Source: Cheilinus undulatus
Taxonomy: Eukaryota > Chordata > Actinopteri > Labriformes > Labridae
Direction of reading: 5' to 3'
Assembly: GCF_018320785.1 (NCBI RefSeq)
Contig: NC_054881.1
Coordinates: forward strand, 26,907,775 to 26,971,774
Length of the DNA stretch: 64,000 bases
Of the stretch, positions 13,701 to 24,679 are shown piece by piece (positions within the stretch are counted from its first letter, which is position 1; each line of letters begins with the position of its first letter). Under the pieces are notes generated by a model. That model saw only the letters and a list, made by a program, of their open reading frames with translations, was not told the DNA's origin and did no database searches. The position numbers and the translations under genes were made by a program.

Positions 13701-16700
13701 GATTCAACGCTCAACCCTGCGGAAGCATCCATTAGCAAGAATCCTGACCATTTACGCCCCCAACAGCACTCCTTGAAACTAACTCTCCTTTGACTTGCCT
13801 GTGAAACAAAGTATGATGCATTTCTTACAAAATTGTCTGAGATTTAATTAATCTTCTGTCACTATCTCTTTTCACATACTTCTGTCAGTAAATCACAGCA
13901 GTGCACAGGTCATGACCAGAGGGTTGTAACACAAAATGTGGTCAACATCCTGAGACTCTTTTTGGCATTAAAAAACTAAAATTCCAGCCAAAGACAACTG
14001 GATTTAGTAAGGGTGCTTCAAATGATCACTACTAGTTAGGTAAGGCAATATGGAATTCAAAAAGCTACGATGGCAAATTATCATTTGCTGCAAAAATGAC
14101 AAAGACAAAATGACAAGAGATGAGTCAGGTTGAAAAATGTGATAGCTTAAAACTCTGGTTTGGACTCAACATACCACCCTAATCCATAATTCTAACTTCA
14201 TAGCAAAACCATGTGTTTATAATTTACCAGGCATTTGAAAGACTGCACTTAAACTTAGGTGTACCCATTTATTATGACCACACATGCACTCCCACCTTTC
14301 TGAACATGGATGATGTCAGGAAAATTGGCCAGGTGTCCTCTGTAGAGGTCCAGCAGGTCAGAAATAGGATCCAGGTCCTGGCGTGGCTGATCAGCAAAAT
14401 ACTCTCCTATGACCTCGTATGCCTCACCAGTGTCTGCAATGGCTTTGTTCAAGCCTGCTGAGTATACCTGCTGGTCCAACTCGAAAGCCTGTGCAAGGAG
14501 TTTGAATGACTGTCCAACCTTCTGGTATTCTTTTTTAAACCCTGCCGCCTGTTTGCGAGCAAACTCGTTGATTGTTGCATTCACATAAACGCTGTTCTCG
14601 TCCATTGCCTTGGTGAAAGTCTTGAAGCCTTCGATCTTGCTTTCAACCTCTTGAGGGTCCAGTAGAACAGGGGGCGGACTAGAAAGAAAGACATAAAAAG
14701 ACCCTTATTTCAGACCTTAGGCTTCATTTTGATTATTTTCTTTTTGATGCATTACATCACCTTTATCACACAAACATGCTAGAGCAACTTTATCCTCAGT
14801 TGTACTTATCTGATCCTATCTACCAGACACTCCCTATGATGAAAGATTTCAGTTGCAGCACACTGGAACAAGGAAACTGACAACAGTGTCTTGCTTAAGG
14901 ACAGTATTCTCTCTGGTATGTTATTGTGCTATAGAGTGTGTGGACCAAATTACTGACAATCAATACCATGTTAAACCAAACATGACAAGTCTGATTTAAA
15001 ATGTACTGGCATACTCTAAACAAATATCTATTTGTCTAGGCAACAGCATAGTTTGAACAGAAAAGAATCATAACCCAGCAGGCTTCTGTTATTTTGTCTG
15101 ACCCCATGCATTACGAACTTAGTTGCACCCTTGTGTGAAGTGCTGCAGTTTGTGGTCTGGTGATTTTCTTCCACTCAGCATGTCATATCTTGTACTTCAA
15201 CTACAGTTTGTTATTTCTTTCATCCAGAACATCTTTTATCTCCAGAGCAGTGCTTCCCAAAGTGTAGGGCCAACTGGTGAAGTAACAACAGAAGTAACAA
15301 AACACTGTCAGAAGTTCCAAATTATGTCACCATTTCATTTATTTTGTCTAATGTAAACAACCTATGTTATGGTTTAACTGGTGTTAGATTAACTGCTGAC
15401 ATTCCATTAAACATTTAACTATGATGCTTAAGAAATTATTAGTGTCTACAGAGGCGTTAATGCTTCATGTGAAGAGTTTGCTGGGCTCCAAAGTACTTTT
15501 ACAGAGATAAATATTAGAAAAGAAAATCTCTTTTTCCTGTCTATGTGGTGCCTGATCAAACAAAATAGATGGCAGTCGCTCATAAAATCTACTTTCTGAC
15601 CCCAAACTCTTTCCAAGTATTGTATATATTTCTGAAAGACAAGCTATTTCCATTGAAATCCCCTTTAATGAAAAAAATATATTTAAGTCTCATGTTATAG
15701 TTGTACAATGTTTTTTCGATGGGTCCCAGAAGATTTTCAGGTCTCAAATTGGGCCACAGCATACTGAATTTGACAAAAGCTGCTCAAGAGAGTACACTTC
15801 AATGATGATCACTAGTAACTTAAATATGAAGTGATAACATAGAATACCAACAGTTATCATTTTTTTTTCAGCTTGAGAAATCAAGGACTATCATCCTAAC
15901 CTGACACAACAGATGGACTGTTTCACAAATCTATTGCATGGATGTATGTCATATTCATCTGGGAAAGCTCCCATAGAAAGCGTTTGGGAAGGGCAGGGCT
16001 TTTCAAAAAATTCTTTGAATGTGACTGGACGAATGTTCTGTCTGTCACATTCATTACGGGCAAATCAGAGTGACAAGACAACATGAGGGTGTGCACGTGC
16101 TCAGCTCCAGGAAGCTGGGCAGGAAAATGCTGCTCTATCTTCAACAGTAAAGTATGATGTGGATTAAACTTATGCAGAGGCCGACTGGGACAGTGAAACA
16201 GCGAAAATGTATTCTCTGCCACAAGAAGCTTACAGTGTGGCTCTTTGCTCTTGTTTAATAAACATCTTTTCTGTCACGAAACGCTTTCAATGCTGTTTTT
16301 TGCCCTTTATCATATAAAGAAATGTGGACCAGTTCTGATAAAACTGCTGCTATAATAAAGCTTCATCCAAGCTTATCTATCCATCAGCTGCTATTGTTAT
16401 CAGTCCACGGTACAAAACCAGGCTGTAGATACTGCCTCTTTCCCCTCATATCACACTGATTGGTCTAACTGTGTTTGGTTCAGCACAAACATCATGAATT
16501 GGAGCTTTTGAAGTTTATCATCATAATCATAATCATAAGTACCTGATTTTTTTTACTGTACTAAGGTTGTATTTTAGCACTTCTTTCACGTAACCTGACA
16601 AGCCAAATAGACTGTTACATTTATCCAATGCATAATATATATTTGACTTCTATCCGGGCAACCAGCCATAGTCTGTGTGGGAATGGTAGAATTTTAGAAA

Positions 16701-19698
16701 ACTTCTCGGAGGCTGATTGGACAAATTTTCTGTCGGTCACATTCATTATGGACCAATCAGAGCGACGACATATGACATCGTAAGAGTGTAGTTATCGTTG
16801 ATCGAATCATGGGAGCCAGTTGTTGAATCAATCAATGCCAAAGCTAGGTGGGAACAAAAACATCTATGTCATCAAGAAAAACTTTCAGTGAGGTTCTTTG
16901 CTCTTTTCTAAAAGAGAAATGCTGTCCAGTTCTGATTACACTGCTGCTACAGCTACATTCAAGCTAACTGCTTCACTGGCAGCAGCTATTGTTTACCAGC
17001 TTGCAGTACAACTAAACTATGCCCATAATAACCACAAACCCATGTGAAGGCAAGTTGAGAGAGGAGTTAAACATCTTTTCAGCCAAGAGAAGCTCCCAGT
17101 TCTTTGCTCTTCTTCCACTTAAGAAAATGTCAAATTCTGTTCAAACTGCCACTAACACTACATCTGAGCTAATTGTTTCACCACTGGCAAACATTGTTTA
17201 CTTGCTTGCAGTAAAACTAAACTACGCCAGTAGCTACTGTCTCATTCTCATCAAAAGATGCTGATTGGTCTGTCTGTTATTAGACCAGGCATAAAGGTTT
17301 CAGATTCAAGCTTTGCAAGATGGATCTGCCTGATAACAGGCATAGATTTGGGCCAATCCACCAGTTTTGCAAGGTTTCTGCTTTCGTATGTACAGATGTT
17401 GGTCGCAAACTTCTTACATAAATTTTTCCATTTACAACTAATGGAGCCAGTGTTCCTGCACCATTTCTGACAAATTTCTCAAGTATTATTTCAACTGCCT
17501 TGCAGATGTTGCATCACTAGATTTAACTTGCTTGGAACCACATTTTTTTTTGTTTGTTTGCTAAACTTGTGACAGTACAAGGTACCAGGTCTCTTTCTGT
17601 CACCCATGTTGGACAACTAAAACAAGGTAAGCTAAGATTAAAAGGAAAGTCAAAACCAAGCAAACTATTTTCATTGTAATGCTCTTTTTTGCAAACCCTG
17701 CAGCAGAACAAGTTGATCAATATGATACTGATTTTTTTCGGTATCGAGCTCAAGATTTGGAAAACACAAAAAAAGTCTGTTGTCAGTTAATAAAGTGAAA
17801 ACTTTCTTCCATATCTGGGTTTGTGTTGCTTGGAATATAATGTCACAACAGTTTTACACTATGTTACCATGATGATCAGCTAAGAATCCTGCTGGATACT
17901 GTCAACAAGGGAAACAAAGCCAGTGAATTTACTTAAGTGTGTCAGGAGCAGTGGCATGCAGTGAAAATGAGGCCTTGGATCAGTTGAACATGTTGACAGC
18001 TCTATTTCAGCTCATATATCAGCAATCACGATTCCAAAGAAACATTCAGGCAACTTCAGCTGTTACAGTAAAAATAAAAACAGCTGTTTAGACAGATTTA
18101 ATTCCTATCCATCTCACAGCAGAACCATAATGCAGTTTCCTACCTAATTGTGAGGAAGAAATTGGCCCCAACCAGCTCGTCCCTCTCTGCCTTCCTCTTG
18201 CCCTGTTTCCAGGCTTTCTCATCAGCACCACAAGTTAGGAAGTGCTGGAAAACATCACAGTGTGCCAGTACCGGGTGGCTGGTCATGTGGTTCATCCACC
18301 AGATCAGCCCTTTTCTTCGCTTTGAGATGAAGTCCTCCTCAAAGCGCCCAGTGGCCTGCTTCTCTGGTAGGTGAGGCACTGATATGACAGGGAAACGCTC
18401 CACCAGGCGTCCATACAGCCAATCGAAGTGTTTATACCTACAAGAATAGAAAAGTAGAGACCACAGAGGACTTTATGGAAATACTCTGAGTGGATGAGAG
18501 GGGAGAGGGTTTGGCAAAATAGAGTTGGGCAGATTAGGAAGTTAGGTAAATGGCAGAGAAATGCAGTGACAAAGCATGAAAATAAAGGAGGGACATTACA
18601 TGTCATGAGCAACTGGACTAACCCAGAACAACATGCTGAACTAAAACGTGAGAATAAGAGGTGGTTTAATCTGAGATAGAATGACACTGTAAAAGGTGCA
18701 GAGGGAGAGTTACTGGAAATGAAAGAGATTCCTGAGGACTTCAAGGGCAGAAGGCCACAGTAAGGTCTGGTTTTTCCATTATGTGGGAGCAATTGTGGAT
18801 GCAGGAAAAGCCACAGAAATATTTGTATCAAAGGTATTGGGTCAGGGGGATGCAGTAAAGAAATTAGTCCAATTTGGAAACCCCAAAGAGTGATGAGGAG
18901 GAGAAAAGAGGAGGAGGAATTCCTGTACCTGCGGTTGACTTGTATATTTGTGTGCGTTGGGGTCAAGCCATAGGACATGTAGCTCTTCATGCCTTTGAAC
19001 TTGGTCTGCTTGGTCGGGTCATCAATGGTACACGTAAATGGATATGGGTCCTCCTGCCACTCCGGTCCATGCTTCCCCATCACCACGCAGATCTTGTCCC
19101 CATCCTTTACAAAAGCAGAGGCCTCCCCAAGCAAGAAGGCCTCTCCACCAGACTTGACAAAGGTGGAGAACCTGTTGAGGTTCCGCCCCACTGTCGCAGA
19201 GCTCTTGGCGTGATGCTGGTGCTGCTGAGTGCTTTCACGCCGCCCTGGCAAAGAGGTGGTCACTGGATACAAGGGGGGCGTGCTGCCAAAACTCTGGGGT
19301 GCATCAGTGGCGGGAGAACTGTCATCCCAGTCATCATCCCAGTCATCATCACTGCCATGACTGGTGTGGAAGCTACCTCCCCCACTACCACCACTCCCAG
19401 CCCCCTGTCCTCTGTGAGACTGGGTGTCAGAAGAAATGTAGGAGGTGTGGGTTGGTGTCACAGCTTTGGATTTGGGTGAAGAGAAGCCGTTGTTGTTAGT
19501 GCTGGGAGTGATACGGTCCTTGATGATCTCCACATAGGAGGCAGGGAAGAGACCAACCTCCCCCTTGCTGTTCTCCCCCTCCAGCCAGCCCTCCAGCTCC
19601 TCCTCGCTGAACAGGGTCACCAGCTCATTCTCTGATATGGAGATTTCGCCTGGGTTTTCCGAGTGGAAGTCGTACAACACTTTGGCTTTTAACGCCAT
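4746..19698 (-). CDS. snx18: Sorting nexin 18 (SNX9/18/33 family), four coding exons
   Basis: SNX-BAR protein that binds phosphoinositides, bends endosomal or plasma membrane and works with dynamin and N-WASP in endocytosis and autophagy (family knowledge). Minus-strand coding exons are 19698-18929, 18437-18144, 14678-14296 and 4972-4746, phases 2, 2 and 1. All have GT/AG borders, and together they give 557 residues. Residues about 1-62 are an SH3 domain ([20 protein letters not shown], ending FPASYVEII). An acidic linker follows with [12 protein letters not shown], then [20 protein letters not shown] at the PX start. The PX core [10 protein letters not shown] is split by intron 1, and [14 protein letters not shown] lies in exon 2. 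The BAR domain fills exons 3-4 ([30 protein letters not shown]) and ends in KYDDDQ and TAG. These match SNX18 rather than SNX9 or SNX33. The segment after ALTKVK is about ten residues shorter than in the mammalian protein as I recall it. Which teleost copy this is (18a or 18b) cannot be told. Confidence 0.93.
5069..5854. mobile_element. Non-autonomous hAT-like element in snx18 intron 3
   Basis: Ends are inverted: CAGGGGTGTCCAAAC at the left and GTTTGGACACCCCTG at the right. The flanks carry an 8-bp direct repeat with one mismatch, cagtacca at 5061-5068 and caatacca at 5855-5862. An 8-bp duplication and CAG...CTG ends fit the hAT superfamily. No transposase frame survives inside. Confidence 0.8.
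5961..5990. repeat. (TCCA)n microsatellite
   Basis: About seven uninterrupted TCCA units lie in snx18 intron 3. There is no sign of function. Confidence 0.9.
6440..6634. mobile_element. Truncated end of the captured-exon MITE family
   Basis: Only one terminus is present. It holds TTTGCAAGATGGATCTGTAG, a short spacer, then CAATCCATCTACTTTGAAAG and GGTTA. This is the same terminal hairpin layout as in the complete copies at 26130-26691 and 60750-61304. A CAATTGG box about 60 bp inside matches the position of a CCAAT box in those copies. The rest of the element is lost, and a LINE fragment starts directly after it. Confidence 0.5.
6635..7060 (+). pseudogene. Degraded non-LTR retrotransposon reverse transcriptase fragment
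   Basis: Translations show pieces of a non-LTR reverse transcriptase. These are DLSAAF near 6660, then [15 protein letters not shown] about 6800-6840 (family form GVPQGSVLGPLLF), then [19 protein letters not shown] around 6990-7035. The catalytic YADD region is replaced by unrelated residues, and the frame shifts before it. The pattern fits an L2/CR1-group fish LINE. It lies in snx18 intron 3, opposite in orientation to the gene. Confidence 0.75.
7299..8123. mobile_element. Non-autonomous hAT-like element in snx18 intron 3
   Basis: Left end CAGGGGTTCTCTAACTTTTC and right end AGTTTGAGAACCACTG are inverted copies. The flanking 8-bp repeats are ctctgtgt (7291-7298) and ctctatgt (8124-8131), one mismatch. 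The CAGxGGTTCTCAAACT terminus is a very common hAT signature in vertebrates. No intact transposase is seen inside. Confidence 0.82.
7580..7609. repeat. A-run followed by (CAAAA)n simple repeat
   Basis: A short adenine run passes into about five CAAAA units. It lies inside the hAT-like element at 7299-8123. Confidence 0.8.
8124..10545. other. snx18 intron 3, unassigned
   Basis: No gene or clear mobile element recognised. A purine-rich stretch around 8955-9000 creates overlapping open frames with lysine, arginine and glutamate runs on one strand and serine and leucine runs on the other. These look like composition artefacts. Confidence 0.5.
10546..11234. mobile_element. Probable non-autonomous DNA transposon with TATAGTG palindromes
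   Basis: The left end GGCTGTGTCCAAAACCACAC is roughly inverted at the right as GATTTCTGACAAAGCC. The right subterminal part has repeated CACTATATAGTGCACTATAT palindromes, and the left has related tactatatactgagcagc. This is the usual look of a hAT-type fish MITE. I could not settle the target duplication. Confidence 0.5.
11235..12283. other. snx18 intron 3, unassigned
   Basis: No gene or recognisable mobile element. Open frames here are short and have no family motif. Confidence 0.5.
12284..12834. mobile_element. Tc1-derived MITE, copy 1 (sister of 59852-60407)
   Basis: Inverted ends are TACAGTGCTGGTAAATTTAT and AATTTGGTAAGCACTGTA. The interior is nearly collinear with 59852-60407, including GGTAATTACCAAAATCATTT and a remnant of a transposase start (GGAGAGCTCACTGAAAATG). 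No transposase can be made. This copy alone has an extra CCCTAACCCTAACC at 12311-12324 just inside the left end. Confidence 0.75.
12835..14295. other. snx18 intron 3, unassigned
   Basis: No gene or recognisable mobile element up to the exon 3 donor at 14295. Confidence 0.5.
14679..15896. other. snx18 intron 2, unassigned part
   Basis: Nothing recognised apart from the exon 3 acceptor (polypyrimidine tract, then TAG) at its left edge. Confidence 0.5.
15897..16510. mobile_element. Divergent copy of the captured-exon MITE family
   Basis: It starts TAACCTGACACAACAGATGG, matching the terminus at 60750 (TTAACCTGACATGCCAGATG). It then shares GAATGTTCTGTCTGTCACAT and GGGCAAATCAGAGTGAC with the complete copies, including the inverted CCAAT boxes. 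The middle has diverged and the right terminus is not clean. No coding exon can be read. Confidence 0.5.
16680..17372. mobile_element. Divergent, internally duplicated copy of the captured-exon MITE family
   Basis: It shares GGCTGATTGGACAAATTTTC and GGACCAATCAGAGCGACGA with the family near the left. At the right it has the terminal hairpin TTTGCAAGATGGATCTGCC...CCAATCCACC...TTGCAAGG. Two similar internal blocks (about 16860-17030 and 17070-17240, both with TTCTTTGCTCTT and the motif TTGCAGTA-AACTAAACTA) point to an internal duplication. Confidence 0.5.
18874..18928 (-). other. snx18 intron 1 donor region
   Basis: On the minus strand exon 1 ends CGCAG followed by GTACAG. The open frame runs on into the intron for about 200 codons to 18304, but that extension has no similarity to sorting nexins. 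The spliced continuation at 18437 restores [10 protein letters not shown], so the intron call is firm. Confidence 0.85.
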
Positions 19699-20230
19699 GA
19701 TTCTAGTTCTGATATCGCTTCTGTCTCTCTGTGTTTCTCTGTCCTGACTTCAGCTTCAAAGTTTCTTGAAAATTTGCTCTTCTCCCCGAAAAAACACCTA
19801 TAGCTTTTGAACACAATGAGGTTTAAGCCACAAAGCGGCAACAGCTGGTTCAGTTTCCTACTTTTATCAAACCAGAGTTGGAATTAGCATTAAGATCCAT
19901 GTATTGAAGAACAAGAACAGAATCACTCTGGCTAGTATCCGACACCCACCTCCTATCTCCGCTCCTCTGTAGGGTTCAGATATCATTAGTTTCCATGAAG
20001 AACTTAATCCAAGTCGGAAAATGCAAAGAAAGTCAATCCTCGGATGATGATGCTATCGAGGACAAGATGCCGGTTACAGTTTAAAGTTACTTAAGTTTCG
20101 ACGGTTTTGATGCTGTTTTACTTCCACAGAACAGCCGGTAAAAGTCCTATTTTTCCACGTCTCCCCGAGATGCTTGTAAGTTAAAGGCACCAGTCTTAAC
20201 ACGTAGTAGACTGGCTGACTAACGGAGGGT
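19699..20230 (-). promoter_or_regulatory. snx18 5' UTR and promoter region
   Basis: This lies immediately upstream of the snx18 ATG. It is less AT-rich than the surroundings and contains scattered CpG dinucleotides and CTCCGCTCC-type boxes near 19955. No clear TATA box is seen at a fixed distance. The transcription start cannot be placed from sequence alone. Confidence 0.4.
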
Positions 20231-21240
20231 GGAGCCAGGAGCAAGTTCAGTCAAGTCACCGAATTCATACATGGGGAAAAAAACACGACTTAACCTCATT
20301 TCTAAAGCCTCGACTTTGACACAGTTCAGGACTCTTCCTGAAACGGATAGCATTACTGAAACATTTATGAAATGGTCTGGAAATTCAATTAAGTTGTTTC
20401 GTTCAATTTCCCGTCTAAATATAATGCAAGTAAATTGTTTTCGACGGACTCTGTCTCCCTGCCTGTCCTTGGAATCATTTCATATAAATTTGGGTAGAGT
20501 TTGAAAAAGTACACGACTAATGTACTCCAGTAAAGCACTCTGGTTAAAATTCAGTGGAGATAAAAGTAGCTACTGGTCTGCAAATCTACTCAAGTAAAAG
20601 TATTTATGTTAAAGTGTATGTACTGAGTAGCTACTCAGGAGTTGGCCAGTTAAAATATGAGATTGCTCTGATGAGATGAGAACCAGGTTTTCCAGGTTAA
20701 AGTCACTCCTCTATAATAAAGTAAAAACACACAAAATTTACAGTGATAATTAAATTCATATACAGTTTAATTTAACTCTTTAAAAGTGTCTATATTGGTC
20801 CAAACTACAACGTGGGACTCCTATGGCAAAAACATGGCAGCAGAACAACCTCATTGCAGGGTAATGCATATTGATGAGGGATAGGCACTATGCATCCTTT
20901 AGGAACACCTAAAGTCACAGGTGGCAACTCTAACTCAGTGGATAACTTAACTCTCACATCAAAAATAATAGTCCACCAAAAACATGACCAGATCACTGTA
21001 CAACACGCAACATCCAAACACAACTAAACACATCTAAATACTACCCAAGGGCATGATGGAGAACTTCACCCACATATCCTCCCAGATAGCAGTGGAACAA
21101 CACTGTCAAATTACTCCAACACTGAAGACCATTTGACTCCAAATGGAGTTGGAATGACACTTTGGGTGTAAAAATCAACTTAAAATGTTGAACCCTGAGA
21201 TATCAACACTTAATTTTTTGCTGAGTACAACAGTTTTTTT

Positions 21241-21255
21241 GGGGGGGGGGGGGGG
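21241..21255. repeat. T7-G15 homopolymer tract
   Basis: Seven T residues run directly into fifteen G residues and then TGTG. Such G runs are prone to length error in assemblies. Confidence 0.9.
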
Positions 21256-21302
21256 TGTGATGTGAAATCTCTCTTTCTTGCTATATACAACTGAGCAGTC
21301 AA

Positions 21303-21430
21303 CAGAGGTGTAAAAAGTGCAAGAGTACTGTTCTCAAGTAAAAGTACAGTTGCTCTGGTTAAAAGAGGACTGATAACTCAATTACAGTAATTTGAGTAAA
21401 TGTAATTAGGTACTTTCCAGCCGTGAATTT
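21303..21430. mobile_element. Short hAT-like MITE of the CAGAGGTG type
   Basis: It begins CAGAGGTGTAAAAAGTGC, holds TCAAGTAAAAGTACAG and AATTTGAGTAAATGTAATTA, and ends near GTACTTTCCAGCCGTG. Related text (CTACTCAAGTAAAAGTATTT) recurs at about 20585. The ends are roughly inverted. No clean target duplication was found. Confidence 0.4.
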
Positions 21431-22545
21431 GGGAGAATAATATGTCCTTACCAGTATATAAGTAGAAATGATGTTGCCAGACTTTTATTTTTTTCATTTT
21501 TACCAGGGTTGTCTCAGATATAAGAATGAAATACATTTACTTCACCTGTCTGATATCACTTTACATTATCTAATTAAACAACCAACACTAAAGTATCCAA
21601 CAAACAGGATCACAACAGACTGACCACATATGGGCTCCAGTAAATCCTCTCATCATCATGTTGATGGCTTTCAAAGATGTCAGAATTGCTTAAAAAACAA
21701 ATAAAAACAATTTACCATGCAATGAGCTAGGAGCAGCCTGCAACACCACCAAAAAAAACAAGCTGATTTAAATATAAGTCTTACCTCTGTGACATGTTGC
21801 ATAGCCAATCACAGTTAAAAATCTTGGGGTGCACTCGGATGACCAATCACATTTCTAAAGGCCACTCCCCGGATATGTCCTTGGTCAACATCTTTGCTAG
21901 ATCACAGCAACTAAATTAAATAAACATTATTCATTCTCCAAGCCTCTCTACAATCTGTATGGAAGCAAGAGAAAAGATCATTGAAAGTTCACATACATTT
22001 AATCATATTTTTCTCACTGGGCTGAAATACTTTGTGATAACTACACACTTAAGCATAAAGCATTAGAAAATAAAAAAAAATAATAATAAAGTCAAGTTGT
22101 ATTTCAAATATGAAACAGTCTTAAATATATACATGTTTTCATAGTATTTTACATGTATTTTCATGTATTCGTAAAAATTGAAGGAAAAAAATCATTAGAG
22201 CTGTGAAACCCTTGAAACAGCCCAATGTGTTAGTATAGAATTTCTTAAAGATTGAAAGTGATATTAATCCAAGAGTAAAAAAAAAAAAATCCTCTGGTAT
22301 GACCCAGTGTGCACTTCAGTTCGGCCCACTGCTCAAAGAGAAAAAGTCCATGAAGAAAAGATGTATGTCACATAGGTTCCATACATAATATTTGTTTCCC
22401 TCTGATAAATCACTTTTAGCTTTCGGTGTTATCGATTCTTGGCCTTTATACTGCAGCTTCCTAATGAGCTCTCAGTATTACAGTTTTAGGAAAAATGCTC
22501 CTCTTGTGGAAGCACACAGACCAGTACATAAAACTATATTAACTA

Positions 22546-22880
22546 CTCACCTTCAGCATTAATAAAGCATTAGTAAAGAATTTTTCAATCTTAAGTTATC
22601 ATCTACAAAGCATATAAAGTACTTTATAAGTCAGTTATAAACTGAGCTGTAAGTGCATCTTTGATGCATTTTTCATGCATTAGTGAAGCACTAGTAAATA
22701 CTTAACTCCTGATCTACAAAGAATTATTAATGACTTTATTTGCCATTTAAAACACAGCTACAAATGTTTTTACTGATGCATCAATAAAGCATTTAAAATA
22801 GTCTTTATATATGACAAATGAATAATTAAAGAATGGATTATAATTGATGAAGTATTCACTACAGCTTTACTGATTATTTA
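22546..22880. repeat. Degenerate AT-rich repeat built on GCATTAGTAAAG
   Basis: Variants of GCATTAATAAAGCATTAGTA, TGCATTAGTGAAGCACTAGT and GCATCAATAAAGCATTT recur several times over about 330 bp. This could be a decayed tandem repeat or a foldback MITE. Units are too diverged to count by eye. Confidence 0.4.
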
Positions 22881-24205
22881 GTTATGTTAAATAGTGTGTA
22901 GTCATTACCAAGTGCAGTGAATTCTGACATATTTTCTAATTGTTTAAAATGAAACTGAGAGGAAAAAGTAGTTTGTCACTCTGTTCTGTGACTTTTAAAA
23001 GACAAAAAATATGCATGTTTAAACATTAGGATACTTTAGTATTAGTTTTTTAAAATAGATATGTTAGTGATATCAGAGAGGGTAAATAAATGTCATATTT
23101 GTACATGAGCGTACATGTTTCAGATGACCCCTGCCACTGATGTAGACACAAAAAAACTGACGCTTTTTAATAAGACACACAAGGTTTGATCCAACTGGCT
23201 TTTTGAGGTTTAAAAGCATTTTTAATATCATGTTTTTTGGGTTATAGCCTGTATACATGATCTATATCACAAAAGCACAGACCCCATCATGTGATTTGCT
23301 CTGCTTCTACTTATTTCTGCCCCCCTTCCAGTTCAACCCTGTGCATTATTTTGTGCTGCTCTGCCCTCTGCTGGGGGAGGAGTTCATAGTCCACTTTGTG
23401 TTCACATGGAACAAACTTAACAAAGAAGAGGAAATGCTAACTAAATGATTAAACATTGCAGTGGTTGTGCTGTTCATAACAGGCCAATATCCATTATTTT
23501 CAAAATCATTATCAACGCATTACCCTCAGAGGTTTTTGGATTATAATTTGGATTTTATATTTCACAGCTGCACATGCACACACTGCTCATGCTGGTCACT
23601 GTAGCCATGTATCTGTGTTGTTGTTGTAACTCTGTCTTTACCTCTATCTCCCTCCCTTTGCACCTCCTTCTCCCACTTTTCAAGACCATTACAGACGCTG
23701 TTCAACATCAGTCTGGTTTTGATTATGGCTTCTGCCTGTTCAAAGGAAGACTTTCCTTGTCACTGTGGTTTGTTAAATGAAACCTTTTGCCAATGGTGAA
23801 TAAAAATTCAGTCGCAGGTCTGCTCTTTGTGTAAAATGTCTTTAGGAAAGAAAAGACAACTAACACTTAAGGATCAGTTGTTATCTGAACTACTAGAAAT
23901 AAACATGAAAGAAACTGTAGAATCACTAAAACCTACAGATTTGGATGAAATACACAATGGAGGGCAGTGTTAACAGCCGCCTTTCAAACATTACCGCTCA
24001 GATCAGAAACAAGATATAAACAGCCCACTGTTCCAAAATTCCCTTTTCTGTTAAATTTGTGGGAAGGGTCCAAAGTCGTTCTAAATTTAAATAGTTCTTT
24101 AAGGAGGTCAGGATTAATAAACTTCATACAGAAGAGCCACTGAAACAGAAATCTTTAAACTTTGTTCTAGCATTTTTTCAGAGGGCTCAATACATGGACT
24201 AAAAA

Positions 24206-24679
24206 GCCGTGTTTCCATCAGGGGGTCCGGTTTGATTCAGTTCGGTTTGGTATGGTTTGGTACGCTAAACCCCAAAATAGTTTGCGTTTCCACAGACACC
24301 TGTGCTCTCACTTGGGTGGGCGGGGCTGTAAAAGCATGCATGTAAAGTCACAGACAGCGCGAGTCAGCTGTTTCAGCTGCAGAGTTATAGAAAGAATGAG
24401 TAACAGAAATCAGTCGGGAATAAGCAGTAAACAGCTTTATTTCAGCTGAAACTGCTTTTAAAAAAATAACTACATGTTAATGATGTTAACCGCTGTCAGT
24501 AAAGATCCTCAGCTGATGGAATATGTGTACAGAGACGGTTTAAGTCAAAAGTCATCTAGTCTAGAACAGTTTATACGACAAAATATGGACGGTACGGTTC
24601 GCTTTTTTGGGACCCTTTCTCTATAGAAAGGACAAAAAAAGCGTGCTGTCCTGCACCGAACTGCTCGGTGGAAACGACC
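24206..24679. mobile_element. MITE with GTTTCCA...TGGAAAC ends
   Basis: The left end GCCGTGTTTCCATCAGGGGG and right end CTGCTCGGTGGAAACGAC are roughly inverted. Both flanks contain CTAAAA, which may be the target duplication. Just inside are rounds of GTTTGGTATGGTTTGGTACG and its complement-like CGGTACGGTTCGC. The interior has a GC-rich promoter-like patch (GGGTGGGCGGGGCTG at 24315-24329). No transposase was found. Confidence 0.55.

Larger units (their letters stand above)
20231..24205. other. Intergenic DNA between snx18 and inip
   Basis: No gene is recognised. The stretch holds simple repeats and weak MITE-like pieces listed separately: a hAT-like short element near 21303, a G15 run, and a degenerate AT repeat at 22546-22880. 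Open frames here are short and unsupported. Confidence 0.5.

Noticed and set aside
18304-18928. Continuation of the snx18 exon 1 frame for about 200 codons
   Set aside because: It follows a GTACAG donor, loses all sorting-nexin similarity at once, and the spliced exon at 18437 restores the PX core.
18874-19479. 201-codon plus-strand open frame opposite snx18 exon 1
   Set aside because: It mirrors the well-supported SH3-linker-PX exon on the other strand and has no family motif of its own.
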